From positions 248,001 through 312,000 of the forward strand of contig NZ_JAFBCT010000001.1 in the NCBI RefSeq assembly GCF_016907835.1: DNA of 64,000 nucleotides, given 5' to 3'. Positions within the stretch are counted from its first letter, which is position 1, and each line of letters begins with the position of its first letter. The notes beneath the pieces were generated by a model. The model made no database searches. It saw only the letters and a program-made list of their open reading frames with translations, and was not told where the DNA came from. Made by a program: the position numbers and the translations under genes. Below are positions 18,233 through 25,558 of this stretch, one piece after another. This stretch comes from Agromyces cerinus (GTDB taxonomy: Bacteria > Actinomycetota > Actinomycetes > Actinomycetales > Microbacteriaceae).

Positions 18233-18643
18233 GTGAGCCAGTCGAAGAACTCCCAGACCATGAAGGCGGAGACCGCAGCCAAGAAGCTCGGCATCCTCCT
18301 CGAGGCCGCGCCCGAGGAGTTCCGCGAGGGGCTCGTCACGCGCGACGAGCTCGCCGCGCTCATGGCCGAGCCGCCGGAGTGGCTCGAGGTGCTGCGTCGC
18401 GAGGGCCCGCACCCGCGCACCGTCGTGGCCGCGAAGCTCGGCATCTCGAACTCCGGTCTCGCACGCGGCGGCGTGACCGACCCGCTCACCTCGGCCGAGA
18501 TCAAGTCGCTGCTGGAGGCGCCGCCCGCCTGGCTCGTCACCGAGCGCGCCACACAGGCAGCCGTGCGCGCCGAGAAGATCCGCGTCGCCGAGCGCGACAA
18601 GGAGCGCGCCGCTCGCCACAGCAGCGGCGGCTCGGGAGTCTGA
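18233..18643 (+). CDS. DUF5997 family protein
   Basis: 136 aa, cytosolic. Recognised by MKAETAAKKLGILLEAAPEEFREG, PPEWLEVLRREGPHPRTVVAAKLGISNSGLARGG and ITSAEIKSLL-like residues. The middle resembles a degenerate HTH (VVAAKLGISNSGLARGGV). The family has no known function but is typically next to HTH-less LysR effector proteins, as here. GTG 18233 follows TACGGT with a 6-nt spacer (leaderless). Confidence 0.8.
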   Translation: MSQSKNSQTMKAETAAKKLGILLEAAPEEFREGLVTRDELAALMAEPPEWLEVLRREGPHPRTVVAAKLGISNSGLARGGVTDPLTSAEIKSLLEAPPAWLVTERATQAAVRAEKIRVAERDKERAARHSSGGSGV

Positions 18644-18659
18644 CCCCGCCGGCTCCGCG

Positions 18660-19298
18660 TCAGGCGTAGCGCGCGGCGAGGAACGCCGCGGCATCGGCGA
18701 GTTCGAGCTCGGACACGGAGTGGCCGAGACCCTCGTAGATGCGCTCGTCGAGCGACGAGTGCGCGGGCAGCCAGGCCTGCGTGCGAGCGACGGAGGCCGC
18801 GGGGATCACCTGGTCGACCGTGCCGCGACCCCAGAAGACGGGCGGCAGGAGCTCTGACATCCGCTCGTCGCCCGTGCGGTCGCCCGGGAGGGCGAATCCT
18901 GCGAGGCTCACCGCGAACGCGAAGCGCTCCGGCGCGCGGCGCAGGAGCTCGAGCGCCATCGCGCCGCCCTGCGAGAAGCCGAGGAGCCCCACCGACGATG
19001 CGTCGGGGGCGACCCTGTCGAGCCACTCGATGATCGCCGTCACCGCGGCATCCGCCCCCTCGATCGAGGACTCGACGCCCTCGTTCATGAGCGGGAACCA
19101 CGCGTGCCCGTACCCGGTGAAGGTCGGGGCGCGCAGCGACGCGACGGCCGGAGAGAGCGGCAGATAGGGTGCGAGGCCGAACAGATCGCCCTCGTTCGAG
19201 TTGTAGCCGTGCAGCAGCACCAGCAGCGGGCGACCCTCCCGGTCGGCCGCGGATGCCGACCACAGCACGGCCTCGTCGTCGATCTGCACGTCGGTCAT
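18660..19298 (-). CDS. Alpha/beta hydrolase, phospholipase/carboxylesterase type
   Basis: 212 aa serine hydrolase. HGYNSNEGDLFGLAPYL forms the oxyanion region, GFSQGGAMALELL contains the nucleophile Ser (about 115), DQVIP the catalytic Asp region and EGLGHSVSELELADAAAFLA the His. It matches the carboxylesterase 2/YpfH group; the natural ester is unknown. Leaderless: TAGCGT and a 7-nt spacer precede ATG 19298. Confidence 0.88.
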   Translation of the reverse strand: MTDVQIDDEAVLWSASAADREGRPLLVLLHGYNSNEGDLFGLAPYLPLSPAVASLRAPTFTGYGHAWFPLMNEGVESSIEGADAAVTAIIEWLDRVAPDASSVGLLGFSQGGAMALELLRRAPERFAFAVSLAGFALPGDRTGDERMSELLPPVFWGRGTVDQVIPAASVARTQAWLPAHSSLDERIYEGLGHSVSELELADAAAFLAARYA

Positions 19299-19334
19299 GG
19301 GGTCAACGCTAGCGCGGTGGGGCAGAATCGAGGC

Positions 19335-19916
19335 ATGAGCGTACGCACCCCCGACCCGGACTGGAACCCCGACGACGAACCCGTCGTCAGGCCGCCGGCG
19401 AATCCGGGGTGGCTGACCGACCTCGAACTCGCCGAAGTGCGGGGCAGGCTGCCGCTGCTCTACGTCGAGGCCGTGCCCGTGCGCGTCGACGGGCTCGGCC
19501 AGGTGACCGAGGTCGGCGTGCTGCTGCGCGCGAACGCCGTGGGCGAGATGACGCGCACGCTCGTGTCGGGCCGAGTCATGTACGGCGAGACGATCCGCGA
19601 CGCGTTGTTCCGCCACCTCGAGAAGGACCTCGGACCGATGGCCTTCCCTCTGCTGCCGGCGAGCTCGGTGCCGTTCAGCGTCGCCGAGTACTTCCCGATG
19701 CCGGGCATCACGCCGTTCACCGACGAGCGGCAGCACGCCGTGTCGCTCGCGTTCGTGGTGCCCGTCACCGGCACCTGCGAGCCGCGGCAGGACGCCCTCG
19801 AGGTCACGTGGATGACCCCGGCCGAGGCTGTCAGCCCGAGCGTCGCCGCCGAGATGGAGGGTGGTCGGGGCGCGCTCGTCAAGCAGGCGCTCGCCTCGGT
19901 GGGCGCGCTGCGCTGA
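19335..19916 (+). CDS. DUF4916 / Nudix-like protein
   Basis: 193 aa. Opening NPGWLTDLELAEVRGRLPLLYVEAVPVRVDG is typical of DUF4916. The region matching a Nudix box, GRVMYGETIRDALFRHLEKDLG, keeps the first Glu, the Arg and the last Gly. It replaces the REUxEE core with RHLEKD, so metal-dependent hydrolysis may be weak or lost. CAGAAT lies 6 nt before ATG 19335, a variant of the leaderless arrangement. It is divergent from the esterase. Confidence 0.75.
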   Translation: MSVRTPDPDWNPDDEPVVRPPANPGWLTDLELAEVRGRLPLLYVEAVPVRVDGLGQVTEVGVLLRANAVGEMTRTLVSGRVMYGETIRDALFRHLEKDLGPMAFPLLPASSVPFSVAEYFPMPGITPFTDERQHAVSLAFVVPVTGTCEPRQDALEVTWMTPAEAVSPSVAAEMEGGRGALVKQALASVGALR

Positions 19917-19920
19917 ATCT

Positions 19921-19972
19921 CTGTTCGCTGAGCTTGTCGAAGCGCGTTCCCTTCGACGAGCTCAGGGAACAG
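19921..19972. repeat. Imperfect palindrome of the TTCGACGAGCTCAGGG type
   Basis: Arms of 22 nt (19921-19942 and 19951-19972) differ at two positions, with 8 nt between. This word is common between genes in many high-GC bacteria as a REP-like element. It sits between two convergent genes and could end transcription in both directions. Confidence 0.8.
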
Positions 19973-19993
19973 GCGCCTCAGCGAGCGGACGCC

Positions 19994-20497
19994 TCAGCGA
20001 ACCAGCCGCACCTCGTGGATCTCCTCGCCGAGGAACGGCACGTCCTGTGCGGCGCCGTCGGGCGTGAAGCCGTTGCGCGCGTAGAACCGGTGGGCACGCG
20101 GGTTGTCTTCGGCGACCCAGAGGTAGCCGGGCCGGTCGCCGCACGCGGCGTCGAAGAGCTTCTGGCCGATGCCCGTGCCGTGATAGGCGTCGAGCAGATA
20201 GATGAAGTAGAGCTCGCGCTCGCGCGGAGGGTTCTCGTCGCGGGCCGGGCCCGAGCCGACGAAGCCGACGATCTCGCCGTCGACGAGGGCGGCGAACTGG
20301 TTGTACTCCTCGCCGCGGGCGGCCATGTGGGTCCACAGCTCGGCCATGCGGCGGGGGGAGAGGTGTTCGAACGCAGCGGCGCTGATCAGGTGGTCGTAGG
20401 TCTCGTGCCAGCAGGTCGCGTGAACGCGGCCCAGGGCCTCCACATCGGAGTCACGGATGGGACGGACGACGACTTCGGCAACGACTTCGGTGCTCAT
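19994..20497 (-). CDS. GNAT family N-acetyltransferase
   Basis: 167 aa. GNAT order: VVVRPIRDSDVEALGRVHATCW, GEIVGFVGSG, ELYFIYLLDAYHGTGIGQKLFDAA (acetyl-CoA loop near 105-112), YLWVAEDNPRAHRFYARNGFTPDG. Substrate unknown. Leaderless: TAGTCT and 6 nt precede ATG 20497, the same hexamer and nearly the same spacer as at radA. Confidence 0.88.
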   Translation of the reverse strand: MSTEVVAEVVVRPIRDSDVEALGRVHATCWHETYDHLISAAAFEHLSPRRMAELWTHMAARGEEYNQFAALVDGEIVGFVGSGPARDENPPRERELYFIYLLDAYHGTGIGQKLFDAACGDRPGYLWVAEDNPRAHRFYARNGFTPDGAAQDVPFLGEEIHEVRLVR

Positions 20498-20568
20498 TCC
20501 CCGAGACTAAGCCAGCATGCGCGTCGCGCGAAATCGAGCAGCGGATGCCCCGGTGCTAGCGTTGGTGC

Positions 20569-21009
20569 ATGACTCCGCAGGAGCTCGAGAACTTCGTTCA
20601 TCTGCGCCGGGCCCGCGATCTGATCGATCGCGAGTACGCCGAGCCGCTCGACGTGCCGACGATGGCGGCGCAGGCGCTCATGTCCCCGGCGCATTTCTCG
20701 CGCCGATTCCGCGCCGCCTACGGCGAGACGCCGTACAGCTACCTCATGACGCGCCGCATCGAACGCGCGATGGCGCTGCTTCGAGCGGGCGTCAGCGTCA
20801 CCGATGCGTGCATGGCCGTCGGCTGTACCTCGCTCGGCTCCTTCAGCTCGCGGTTCACCGAGATCGTCGGAGAGACGCCGACGTCGTACCGCAGCCGCGA
20901 ACACGACGCGGTCAACGCCATGCCGCCGTGCGTCGCGAAGACCTACACCCGTCCGGTGCGGAGCGCTTCGAGCAGGAACGGAGAAGCGAGCGGTGACGCT
21001 GCGGCGTAA
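20569..21009 (+). CDS. AraC family transcriptional regulator (DNA-binding domain only)
   Basis: 146 aa. Two helix-turn-helix units of the AraC/XylS type: LDVPTMAAQALMSPAHFSRRFRAAYGETPYSYLMTRRIERAMALLRAG, then SVTDACMAVGCTSLGSFSSRFTEIVGETPTSYR. There is no N-terminal sensing domain; about 40 residues follow with unclear fold. Leaderless: TAGCGT (20557-20562) and 6 nt. It precedes the VOC gene by 10 nt, so it may control or accompany it. Confidence 0.9.
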   Translation: MTPQELENFVHLRRARDLIDREYAEPLDVPTMAAQALMSPAHFSRRFRAAYGETPYSYLMTRRIERAMALLRAGVSVTDACMAVGCTSLGSFSSRFTEIVGETPTSYRSREHDAVNAMPPCVAKTYTRPVRSASSRNGEASGDAAA

Positions 21010-21019
21010 CGTCGCTGCC

Positions 21020-21430
21020 ATGACCATCGCACTCCAGTACACCAACGTCACCGTCAACGATGTCGACGAAGCGCTCGCCTTCTACCGCGATGCGCTCGGC
21101 CTCGAGGTGCAGAACGACGTGGCATCCGGCGACCACCGGTGGGTCACGCTCGGCAGCGCCGCGCAGCCCGGCCTCGGCATCGTGCTCTCCGACCCGCACG
21201 CCGGCCGCTCGCGGGCCGACGGCGACGCGATGCAGGAGCTCCTCGCGAAGGGCGTGCTGCCGATGCTCGTGTTCCGTTCCGACGACGTCGACGCCCTCTT
21301 CGAACGGGTGAGCGCGTCGGGCGCCGAGGTGCTGCAGGAGCCGATCGACCAGGCCTGGGGACCGCGCGACTGCGCCTTCCGCGACCCCTCGGGCAACACG
21401 GTGCGCATCTCGCAGGCGCTCGCCGCCTGA
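21020..21430 (+). CDS. VOC family protein (glyoxalase/dioxygenase superfamily)
   Basis: 136 aa, two beta-alpha-beta-beta-beta units: QYTNVTVNDVDEALAFYRDALGLEV and LVFRSDDVDALFERVSASGAEVLQEPIDQAWGPRDCAFRDPSGNTVRISQ. This is the layout of glyoxalase-like and antibiotic-binding proteins; ligand unknown. TAACGT, whose TAA is the AraC stop codon, lies 7 nt before ATG 21020. The gene can therefore also be transcribed on its own as a leaderless mRNA. Confidence 0.88.
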   Translation: MTIALQYTNVTVNDVDEALAFYRDALGLEVQNDVASGDHRWVTLGSAAQPGLGIVLSDPHAGRSRADGDAMQELLAKGVLPMLVFRSDDVDALFERVSASGAEVLQEPIDQAWGPRDCAFRDPSGNTVRISQALAA

Positions 21431-21452
21431 CCCGTTCGATCCGCCGGCCGAT

Positions 21453-21478
21453 GGAACCGGGCGGGGTCATCCGGACAT
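21453..21478 (+). promoter_or_regulatory. Predicted ECF-sigma promoter upstream of the sigma gene
   Basis: GGAACC (21453-21458), 13 nt, CGGACAT (21472-21478). The same elements with exactly the same spacing occur twice between 23306 and 23439. This suggests that the sigma factor at 21626 drives its own gene. Confidence 0.65.
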
Positions 21479-21625
21479 TCCCTTGGTGAGCGGGACGGCC
21501 TCGGTGGGCCCGGTCCCAGAGGGAGAGCATCCAGTGGGTGACGACGAACGGCGCGACATCGGCACGCACGCGCCCGCGGCCGAGAGTGCGCGGGTCGCGC
21601 GATGCCCGGTTAGGCTGGCTCGACC

Positions 21626-22252
21626 ATGGATGCCGACGCCCGATCCGACGCGGCGCTCTGGCTCGAGGCCACCTCGGGTACGGAGGCGTCGTTCGGCGTG
21701 GTCTACGACCGCTATCGTGCGCGCATCTTCCGCAAGGCCTGTTCCCGGGTGTTCGATCGCACCGACGCCGAAGACGTCGTCGCGATCGTCTTCCTCGAGG
21801 CATGGCGCCGGCGCCACGAGGTGCGGTTCGTCGACGGTTCACTGCTGCCCTGGCTCCTCGTCGTGACCACGAACGTGTCGCTCAACATCGAGCGCTCGGG
21901 CCGTCGCTACCGTCGCCTGCTCGCGAAGCTGCCGGCCGCCGAGCACACGGCCGACCCGAGCCATGAGGTCGGTGCCCGGCTCGACAGCGAGCGGATGTCG
22001 CAGCAGGTCACCGCCGCGCTGCAGCGACTCGGCGCCAACGACCGCCGCATCGTCGATCTCTGCCTGGTCGATCAGCTGCCCATGGCCGATGTGGCGAACG
22101 TGCTCGACATCCCGGTGGGCACGGTGAAGTCCAGACTCGCGCGAGCACGCACGAGACTGCAGAAGGAGCTCGGCTCCCTGCGCGATCTCGACGAAGCCTC
22201 TCGGCCGACGAGCGGGGCGCAGTCTCCCCTCGACACGGGGGCCACCCGATGA
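21626..22252 (+). CDS. RNA polymerase sigma factor, ECF subfamily
   Basis: 208 aa. Region 2 (about 22-85, FGVVYDRYRARIFRKACSRVFDRTDAEDVVAIVFLEAWRRR) and region 4 (about 128-180, LQRLGANDRRIVDLCLVDQLPMADVANVLDIPVGTVKSRLARARTRL) are both present. The stop overlaps the ATG of the next gene (ATGA), as for sigma/anti-sigma pairs. A TAGGCT lies 9 nt before the ATG. A GGAACC-N13-CGGACAT promoter lies further upstream, fitting autoregulation. Confidence 0.95.
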   Translation: MDADARSDAALWLEATSGTEASFGVVYDRYRARIFRKACSRVFDRTDAEDVVAIVFLEAWRRRHEVRFVDGSLLPWLLVVTTNVSLNIERSGRRYRRLLAKLPAAEHTADPSHEVGARLDSERMSQQVTAALQRLGANDRRIVDLCLVDQLPMADVANVLDIPVGTVKSRLARARTRLQKELGSLRDLDEASRPTSGAQSPLDTGATR

Positions 22253-22752
22253 CCGCGCCCGAGATGCGTCCTGAACGGGATGCCGCGATCCGCACGATGC
22301 TCCTGGAGCACGTGCGCACCGAGCCGGCCGTCCAGGCGAAGAGCCGGCGACGCCGACTCTTCGCCTGGAGCGGCATCGGCGTGCTCGCGATCGGCGTCGT
22401 GGCGACCGCTGGGGCGGTGCTGATGCAGCCCGCGAGTGTGTCGAACGACGAGATCGTGCTCTGCATGACCGCGGCCGAGCGCGACGCCGACGGCGGTTAC
22501 CCGGGCGCGTCGGCCACGATCGTCTCGCCGAGCGGCGCCGGACGCGTCACCGACGCCATCGAGCTCTGCACTGTCATGTGGGAGCAGGGGGTGCTCGAGG
22601 CGGACTACGATCCCGCAGCGCCGAGCAACCCGCTTGGCCGCGTACCTGACGAGTTGCACGCCTGCGTGCTGCCCGATGGCAGCGCGGCCGTGGTGCCGTC
22701 GCCGAACGCGTCGATCTGCGCCGCGCTCGGCCTCGCCCCCCTCGTCGACTAG
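22249..22752 (+). CDS. Single-pass membrane protein coupled to the ECF sigma factor (candidate anti-sigma)
   Basis: 167 aa. Cytoplasmic N-terminus (1-38) ends in a basic stretch KSRRRRLFAW, one transmembrane helix (about 40-62, GIGVLAIGVVATAGAVLM), then an extracytoplasmic part of about 100 aa with four cysteines. There is no zinc anti-sigma motif (HxxxCxxC). Position and topology suggest it controls the sigma factor, but the sigma-binding domain is too short to be certain. The 3' end overlaps the convergent secreted-protein gene by 4 nt. Confidence 0.75.
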   Translation: MTAPEMRPERDAAIRTMLLEHVRTEPAVQAKSRRRRLFAWSGIGVLAIGVVATAGAVLMQPASVSNDEIVLCMTAAERDADGGYPGASATIVSPSGAGRVTDAIELCTVMWEQGVLEADYDPAAPSNPLGRVPDELHACVLPDGSAAVVPSPNASICAALGLAPLVD

Positions 22753-23306
22753 CCGAAGGTGCCGGTCGGGCGGAACACGATCGACTTCACCTTGTCGTTC
22801 AGGCTGCCGATCCCGTTGCACGTGGGCGTGCAGGTCAGTCGCAGGCCGCCGTACCCGGTCGTCGTGTAGAGGGATGCCCAGCACCCGTGCGACCCGACGG
22901 CGGAGCTGATGTTGCCGGTCCAGCCCGATGGCAGGCTCGAGAAGCCGAACAGCACGCCGTAGCATCCGCTCGAGCCCCAGAAGGTGAGACTCGAGCCGCC
23001 CTTGTTGATGTCGGAGTAGACCGTGCCGAGCGAGGTCGTGGCAGCGGCGAGGGTGCGGGTGGACGCGTCGGCGGTGCCGACGGCGCCGAGGTACCGGTCG
23101 ACGCTCGCCCGGTCGGCGAAGCAGACGGGCTGCGCCGGGGTCGTCGTCGTTCCGACGGGCTGCACCTCGACGGCGCAGTGCACGGCAGGGGCGGCTTTCG
23201 CGCCGGTCTCGTACGTCTCGGCCGCGGTCGCGGGCGAGGCCGCACCGAGGCCGGCGAATGCCAGCGTCGCCGCGAGTGCGGCGCTGATCACGTTGATGCG
23301 AGGCAT
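22749..23306 (-). CDS. Secreted beta/gamma-crystallin-like protein (peptidase inhibitor I36-like)
   Basis: 185 aa with a Sec signal peptide (about 1-28, cleavage after SPATA). The C-terminal half (about 98-185) has the Greek-key pattern of I36 inhibitors and microbial beta/gamma-crystallins: YSDINKGGSSLTFWG, LPSGWTGNISSAVGSHGCWASLY, GYGGLRLTC. Its cysteines could form two disulfides. Its promoter (23350-23375) matches the sigma factor's own promoter, so it is a likely target of that sigma factor. Whether it inhibits proteases or binds calcium or cell-wall components is open. Confidence 0.78.
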   Translation of the reverse strand: MPRINVISAALAATLAFAGLGAASPATAAETYETGAKAAPAVHCAVEVQPVGTTTTPAQPVCFADRASVDRYLGAVGTADASTRTLAAATTSLGTVYSDINKGGSSLTFWGSSGCYGVLFGFSSLPSGWTGNISSAVGSHGCWASLYTTTGYGGLRLTCTPTCNGIGSLNDKVKSIVFRPTGTFG

Positions 23307-23349
23307 CGGGTCTCCTCCTCATTCCGCCCGGGCGGCGGTCTGTACGGGT

Positions 23350-23375
23350 ATGTCCGGCATGGGCGACCGAGTTCC
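23350..23375 (-). promoter_or_regulatory. Predicted ECF-sigma promoter of the secreted crystallin-like protein
   Basis: On the minus strand GGAACT (23375-23370), 13 nt, CGGACAT (23356-23350), about 44 nt before the start codon. Part of a divergent pair: the -10 regions form a 12-bp inverted repeat GGTATGTCCGGC/GCCGGACATACC. Confidence 0.65.
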
Positions 23376-23387
23376 CTCGAATCCGAT

Positions 23388-23413
23388 GGAACCGACTCGC
23401 GCGAGCCGGACAT
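23388..23413 (+). promoter_or_regulatory. Predicted ECF-sigma promoter of the 38-aa membrane peptide
   Basis: GGAACC (23388-23393), 13 nt, CGGACAT (23407-23413), 25 nt before ATG 23439. Same motif and spacing as at 21453 and 23350. Confidence 0.65.
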
Positions 23414-23438
23414 ACCACTGTGAGCGACGGAGGCTGCG

Positions 23439-23555
23439 ATGCGACGAACAACCATGCTGACGACCACCATGATCGTCGGAGCCATGGCTGCGGCGGTCGC
23501 CATCGCGCTCGTCGTCGGCGGCGACATCGGGAGGGCGATGTTGTCGGGCATGTGA
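23439..23555 (+). CDS. 38-aa single-pass membrane peptide
   Basis: Encodes MRRTTMLTTTMIVGAMAAAV... ending in GGDIGRAMLSGM: basic start, one hydrophobic helix (about 10-28), short amphipathic tail. GGAGG lies 6 nt before the ATG, and a predicted ECF promoter precedes it. The end loosely resembles DUF6893-type small proteins. The convincing ribosome-binding site plus promoter make it a likely real gene despite its size. Confidence 0.62.
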   Translation: MRRTTMLTTTMIVGAMAAAVAIALVVGGDIGRAMLSGM

Positions 23556-23631
23556 GATGGCGTCGCCATGCCGCCGGTGCCGGCCCGTCGGGGGACACAG
23601 GCCGGCACCGCCGGGATGGGGGCGCGAACGC

Positions 23632-23667
23632 GAAGGGCCCCGACGAGCGAACTCGTCGGGGCCCTTC
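23632..23667 (-). terminator. Intrinsic terminator of the DEAD-box helicase gene
   Basis: Perfect 16-bp arms GAAGGGCCCCGACGAG and CTCGTCGGGGCCCTTC around CGAA, 17 nt after the helicase stop. It may also end transcription from the small peptide gene on the other side. Confidence 0.9.
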
Positions 23668-23684
23668 AGCATGTTCTGGGCGGG

Positions 23685-25253
23685 TCAGCCCTGTGCGCGG
23701 CGGTTGCCACGCGAGTTGCCCGAGGGCGAGACGAGGCTGCCGACGCGCAACGGCGCCTTGCCGCCCGAGCGGGCGTTCGTCGAGCGCTGCGCGCCCGTCG
23801 TCTGCGCGCCGCGGCCCTGGCCGCCGCCCTGCTTGGGTGCGTTCGCACGTGCCTCGGCGGGGCGACCCGAGCGGTCGCGACGGGGTGCGCCCCCGACATC
23901 CGCCTGACCGGCGTTGCCGTTGCCCCCACGGCCGCGGCCACGGCCCTGGCCGGCACCCGTACGTGCCTCGCCGCCGCGCTCGTCGCGAGCGGCGCGCTTG
24001 CGCTGCGCATTGGCGCCCTGCGAACGGCCGCCGCCGCCCTGCTGCTGGGTCTCGGCGCGCGGCGCCGGCTTCACGTATGGTGCGACGTCGCCGACGAGTG
24101 CGGTCACCGACGGGGAGGTCGCGGTGACCTGCTGCGGGGTGACGGTGATCGCGGCCTTGCGGAGCAGGGTCTTCAGGTCCTGCTTCTGCGCGGGCAGGCT
24201 GATGGTGACGACGTCGCCCTCGCTGCCGGCGCGGGCGGTGCGGCCCGAGCGGTGCAGGTACGCCTTGTGCTCCATGGGCGGGTCGACGTGGATCACGAGC
24301 TCGATGGCGTCGACGTGCACGCCGCGAGCCGCGACATCCGTGGCGACCATGACGTTGGCCGAACCGTCGGAGAACGCGGCGAGGTTGCGGTCGCGCTGCG
24401 GCTGCGACAGGTTGCCGTGCAGGTCGACCGCGGGGATGCCCTGCTCGGTGAGCTTCTTCGCGAGCTTCTTGGCGTGGTGCTTCGTGCGCATGAAGAGGAT
24501 GCGGCGGCCGGTGCCCGACGCGAGGGCCTTCACGAGGTCGTTCTTCGCGTCGACGTCGGCGACCTCGAAGACGTGGTGGGTCATCGCGGCGACGTGCGAG
24601 GTGGCCTCGTCGACCGAGTGCAGCACCTCGTTGTGGAGGAAGCGCTTGACGAGCTTGTCCACGCCGTTGTCGAGCGTCGCCGAGAAGAGCAGGCGCTGGC
24701 CGTCGGAGGGGGTCTTGTCCATGATGCGCGTGACGACGGGGAGGAACCCGAGGTCGGCCATGTGGTCGGCCTCGTCGAGCACGGTGATCTCGATCGCGTC
24801 GAGGGTGACGAAGCCCTGCTTCATGAGGTCTTCGAGGCGGCCCGGGCAGGCGACGACGATGTCGACGCCGGCGCGCAGCGCATCGACCTGGCGCTTCTGG
24901 TTGATGCCGCCGAAGATCGTCGTGGTCTTCAGGTCGTAGGCGGCGGCGAGCGGTGCGAGCACCGCGTCGATCTGCGTGGCGAGCTCGCGGGTCGGGGCGA
25001 GCACGAGGGCGAGGGGGCGGCCCGGGCGGCGACGGCCGCCGGCGAGCGAGGTGCCGAGGCGCGCCACCATGGGCAGCGCGAAGGCGATGGTCTTGCCCGA
25101 GCCGGTCTTGCCGCGGCCGAGCACGTCGCGTCCGGCGAGCGTGTCGGGCAGCGTGTCGACCTGGATCGGGAACGCGGTGGTCTTGCCGTCGGCCGCGAGT
25201 ACGGAGACGAGGGGGGCGGGCACGCCGAGCGTGCTGAAGGTGATGTCGGTCAC
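23685..25253 (-). CDS. DEAD-box ATP-dependent RNA helicase
   Basis: 522 aa. Helicase core 1-380: GKTGSGKTIAFALP (motif I), PTRELATQ (Ia), LDEADHM (II), FSATL (III), LHGNLSQPQRDRNLAAF (IV), VATDVAARGVHV (V), HRSGRTARAG (VI). A disordered tail of about 130 residues is rich in Gly, Arg, Gln and Ala (RGRGRGGN), as in cold-induced RNA helicases that remodel ribosomal or mRNA structures. GTG 25253 has AAAGG upstream. The gene has a leader of roughly 205 nt. Confidence 0.93.
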   Translation of the reverse strand: MTDITFSTLGVPAPLVSVLAADGKTTAFPIQVDTLPDTLAGRDVLGRGKTGSGKTIAFALPMVARLGTSLAGGRRRPGRPLALVLAPTRELATQIDAVLAPLAAAYDLKTTTIFGGINQKRQVDALRAGVDIVVACPGRLEDLMKQGFVTLDAIEITVLDEADHMADLGFLPVVTRIMDKTPSDGQRLLFSATLDNGVDKLVKRFLHNEVLHSVDEATSHVAAMTHHVFEVADVDAKNDLVKALASGTGRRILFMRTKHHAKKLAKKLTEQGIPAVDLHGNLSQPQRDRNLAAFSDGSANVMVATDVAARGVHVDAIELVIHVDPPMEHKAYLHRSGRTARAGSEGDVVTISLPAQKQDLKTLLRKAAITVTPQQVTATSPSVTALVGDVAPYVKPAPRAETQQQGGGGRSQGANAQRKRAARDERGGEARTGAGQGRGRGRGGNGNAGQADVGGAPRRDRSGRPAEARANAPKQGGGQGRGAQTTGAQRSTNARSGGKAPLRVGSLVSPSGNSRGNRRAQG

Positions 25254-25472
25254 TGGTGCCTTTCAGGGCAGAGCACACCGCAGGATCGAGGTTTCCATGA
25301 ACGGAAGGTGAGACCCGGCGGTGGGTATTGGCGAAGGCGCCGGTCGGCGCATCCGTTCGCCGTATGAGAGTCACGGACCCCTGCGCGATTTCATGTACAG
25401 AGCGCACAGTGTCCGGAAAGCGTTTCTACGACGCAGGCGGCGCGATCATCGCGCACACCGAGAGACAGTCTA
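25254..25472 (-). promoter_or_regulatory. Promoter and long 5' leader of the RNA helicase gene
   Basis: TAGACT on the minus strand (25472-25467) is the best -10, giving a leader of about 205 nt without a gene. The stretch up to the DUF1684 stop (25559) holds nothing else that I recognise. Long leaders in front of RNA helicase genes are often used for autoregulation or cold control; here that is inference. Confidence 0.5.
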
Positions 25473-25558
25473 GCGGATGACCCGCTGTGCATGCCCTGAG
25501 CGGTCGGAGACGTCCTCGTGACGGGTGCGGGAGACGTCGCGTTCTCGGGGCGTTCAGG

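Noticed and set aside
19921..19972. The TTCGACGAGCTCAGGG palindrome as a novel element
   Set aside because: This word is a familiar intergenic palindrome in many high-GC genomes; only its role as a two-way terminator here is of interest.
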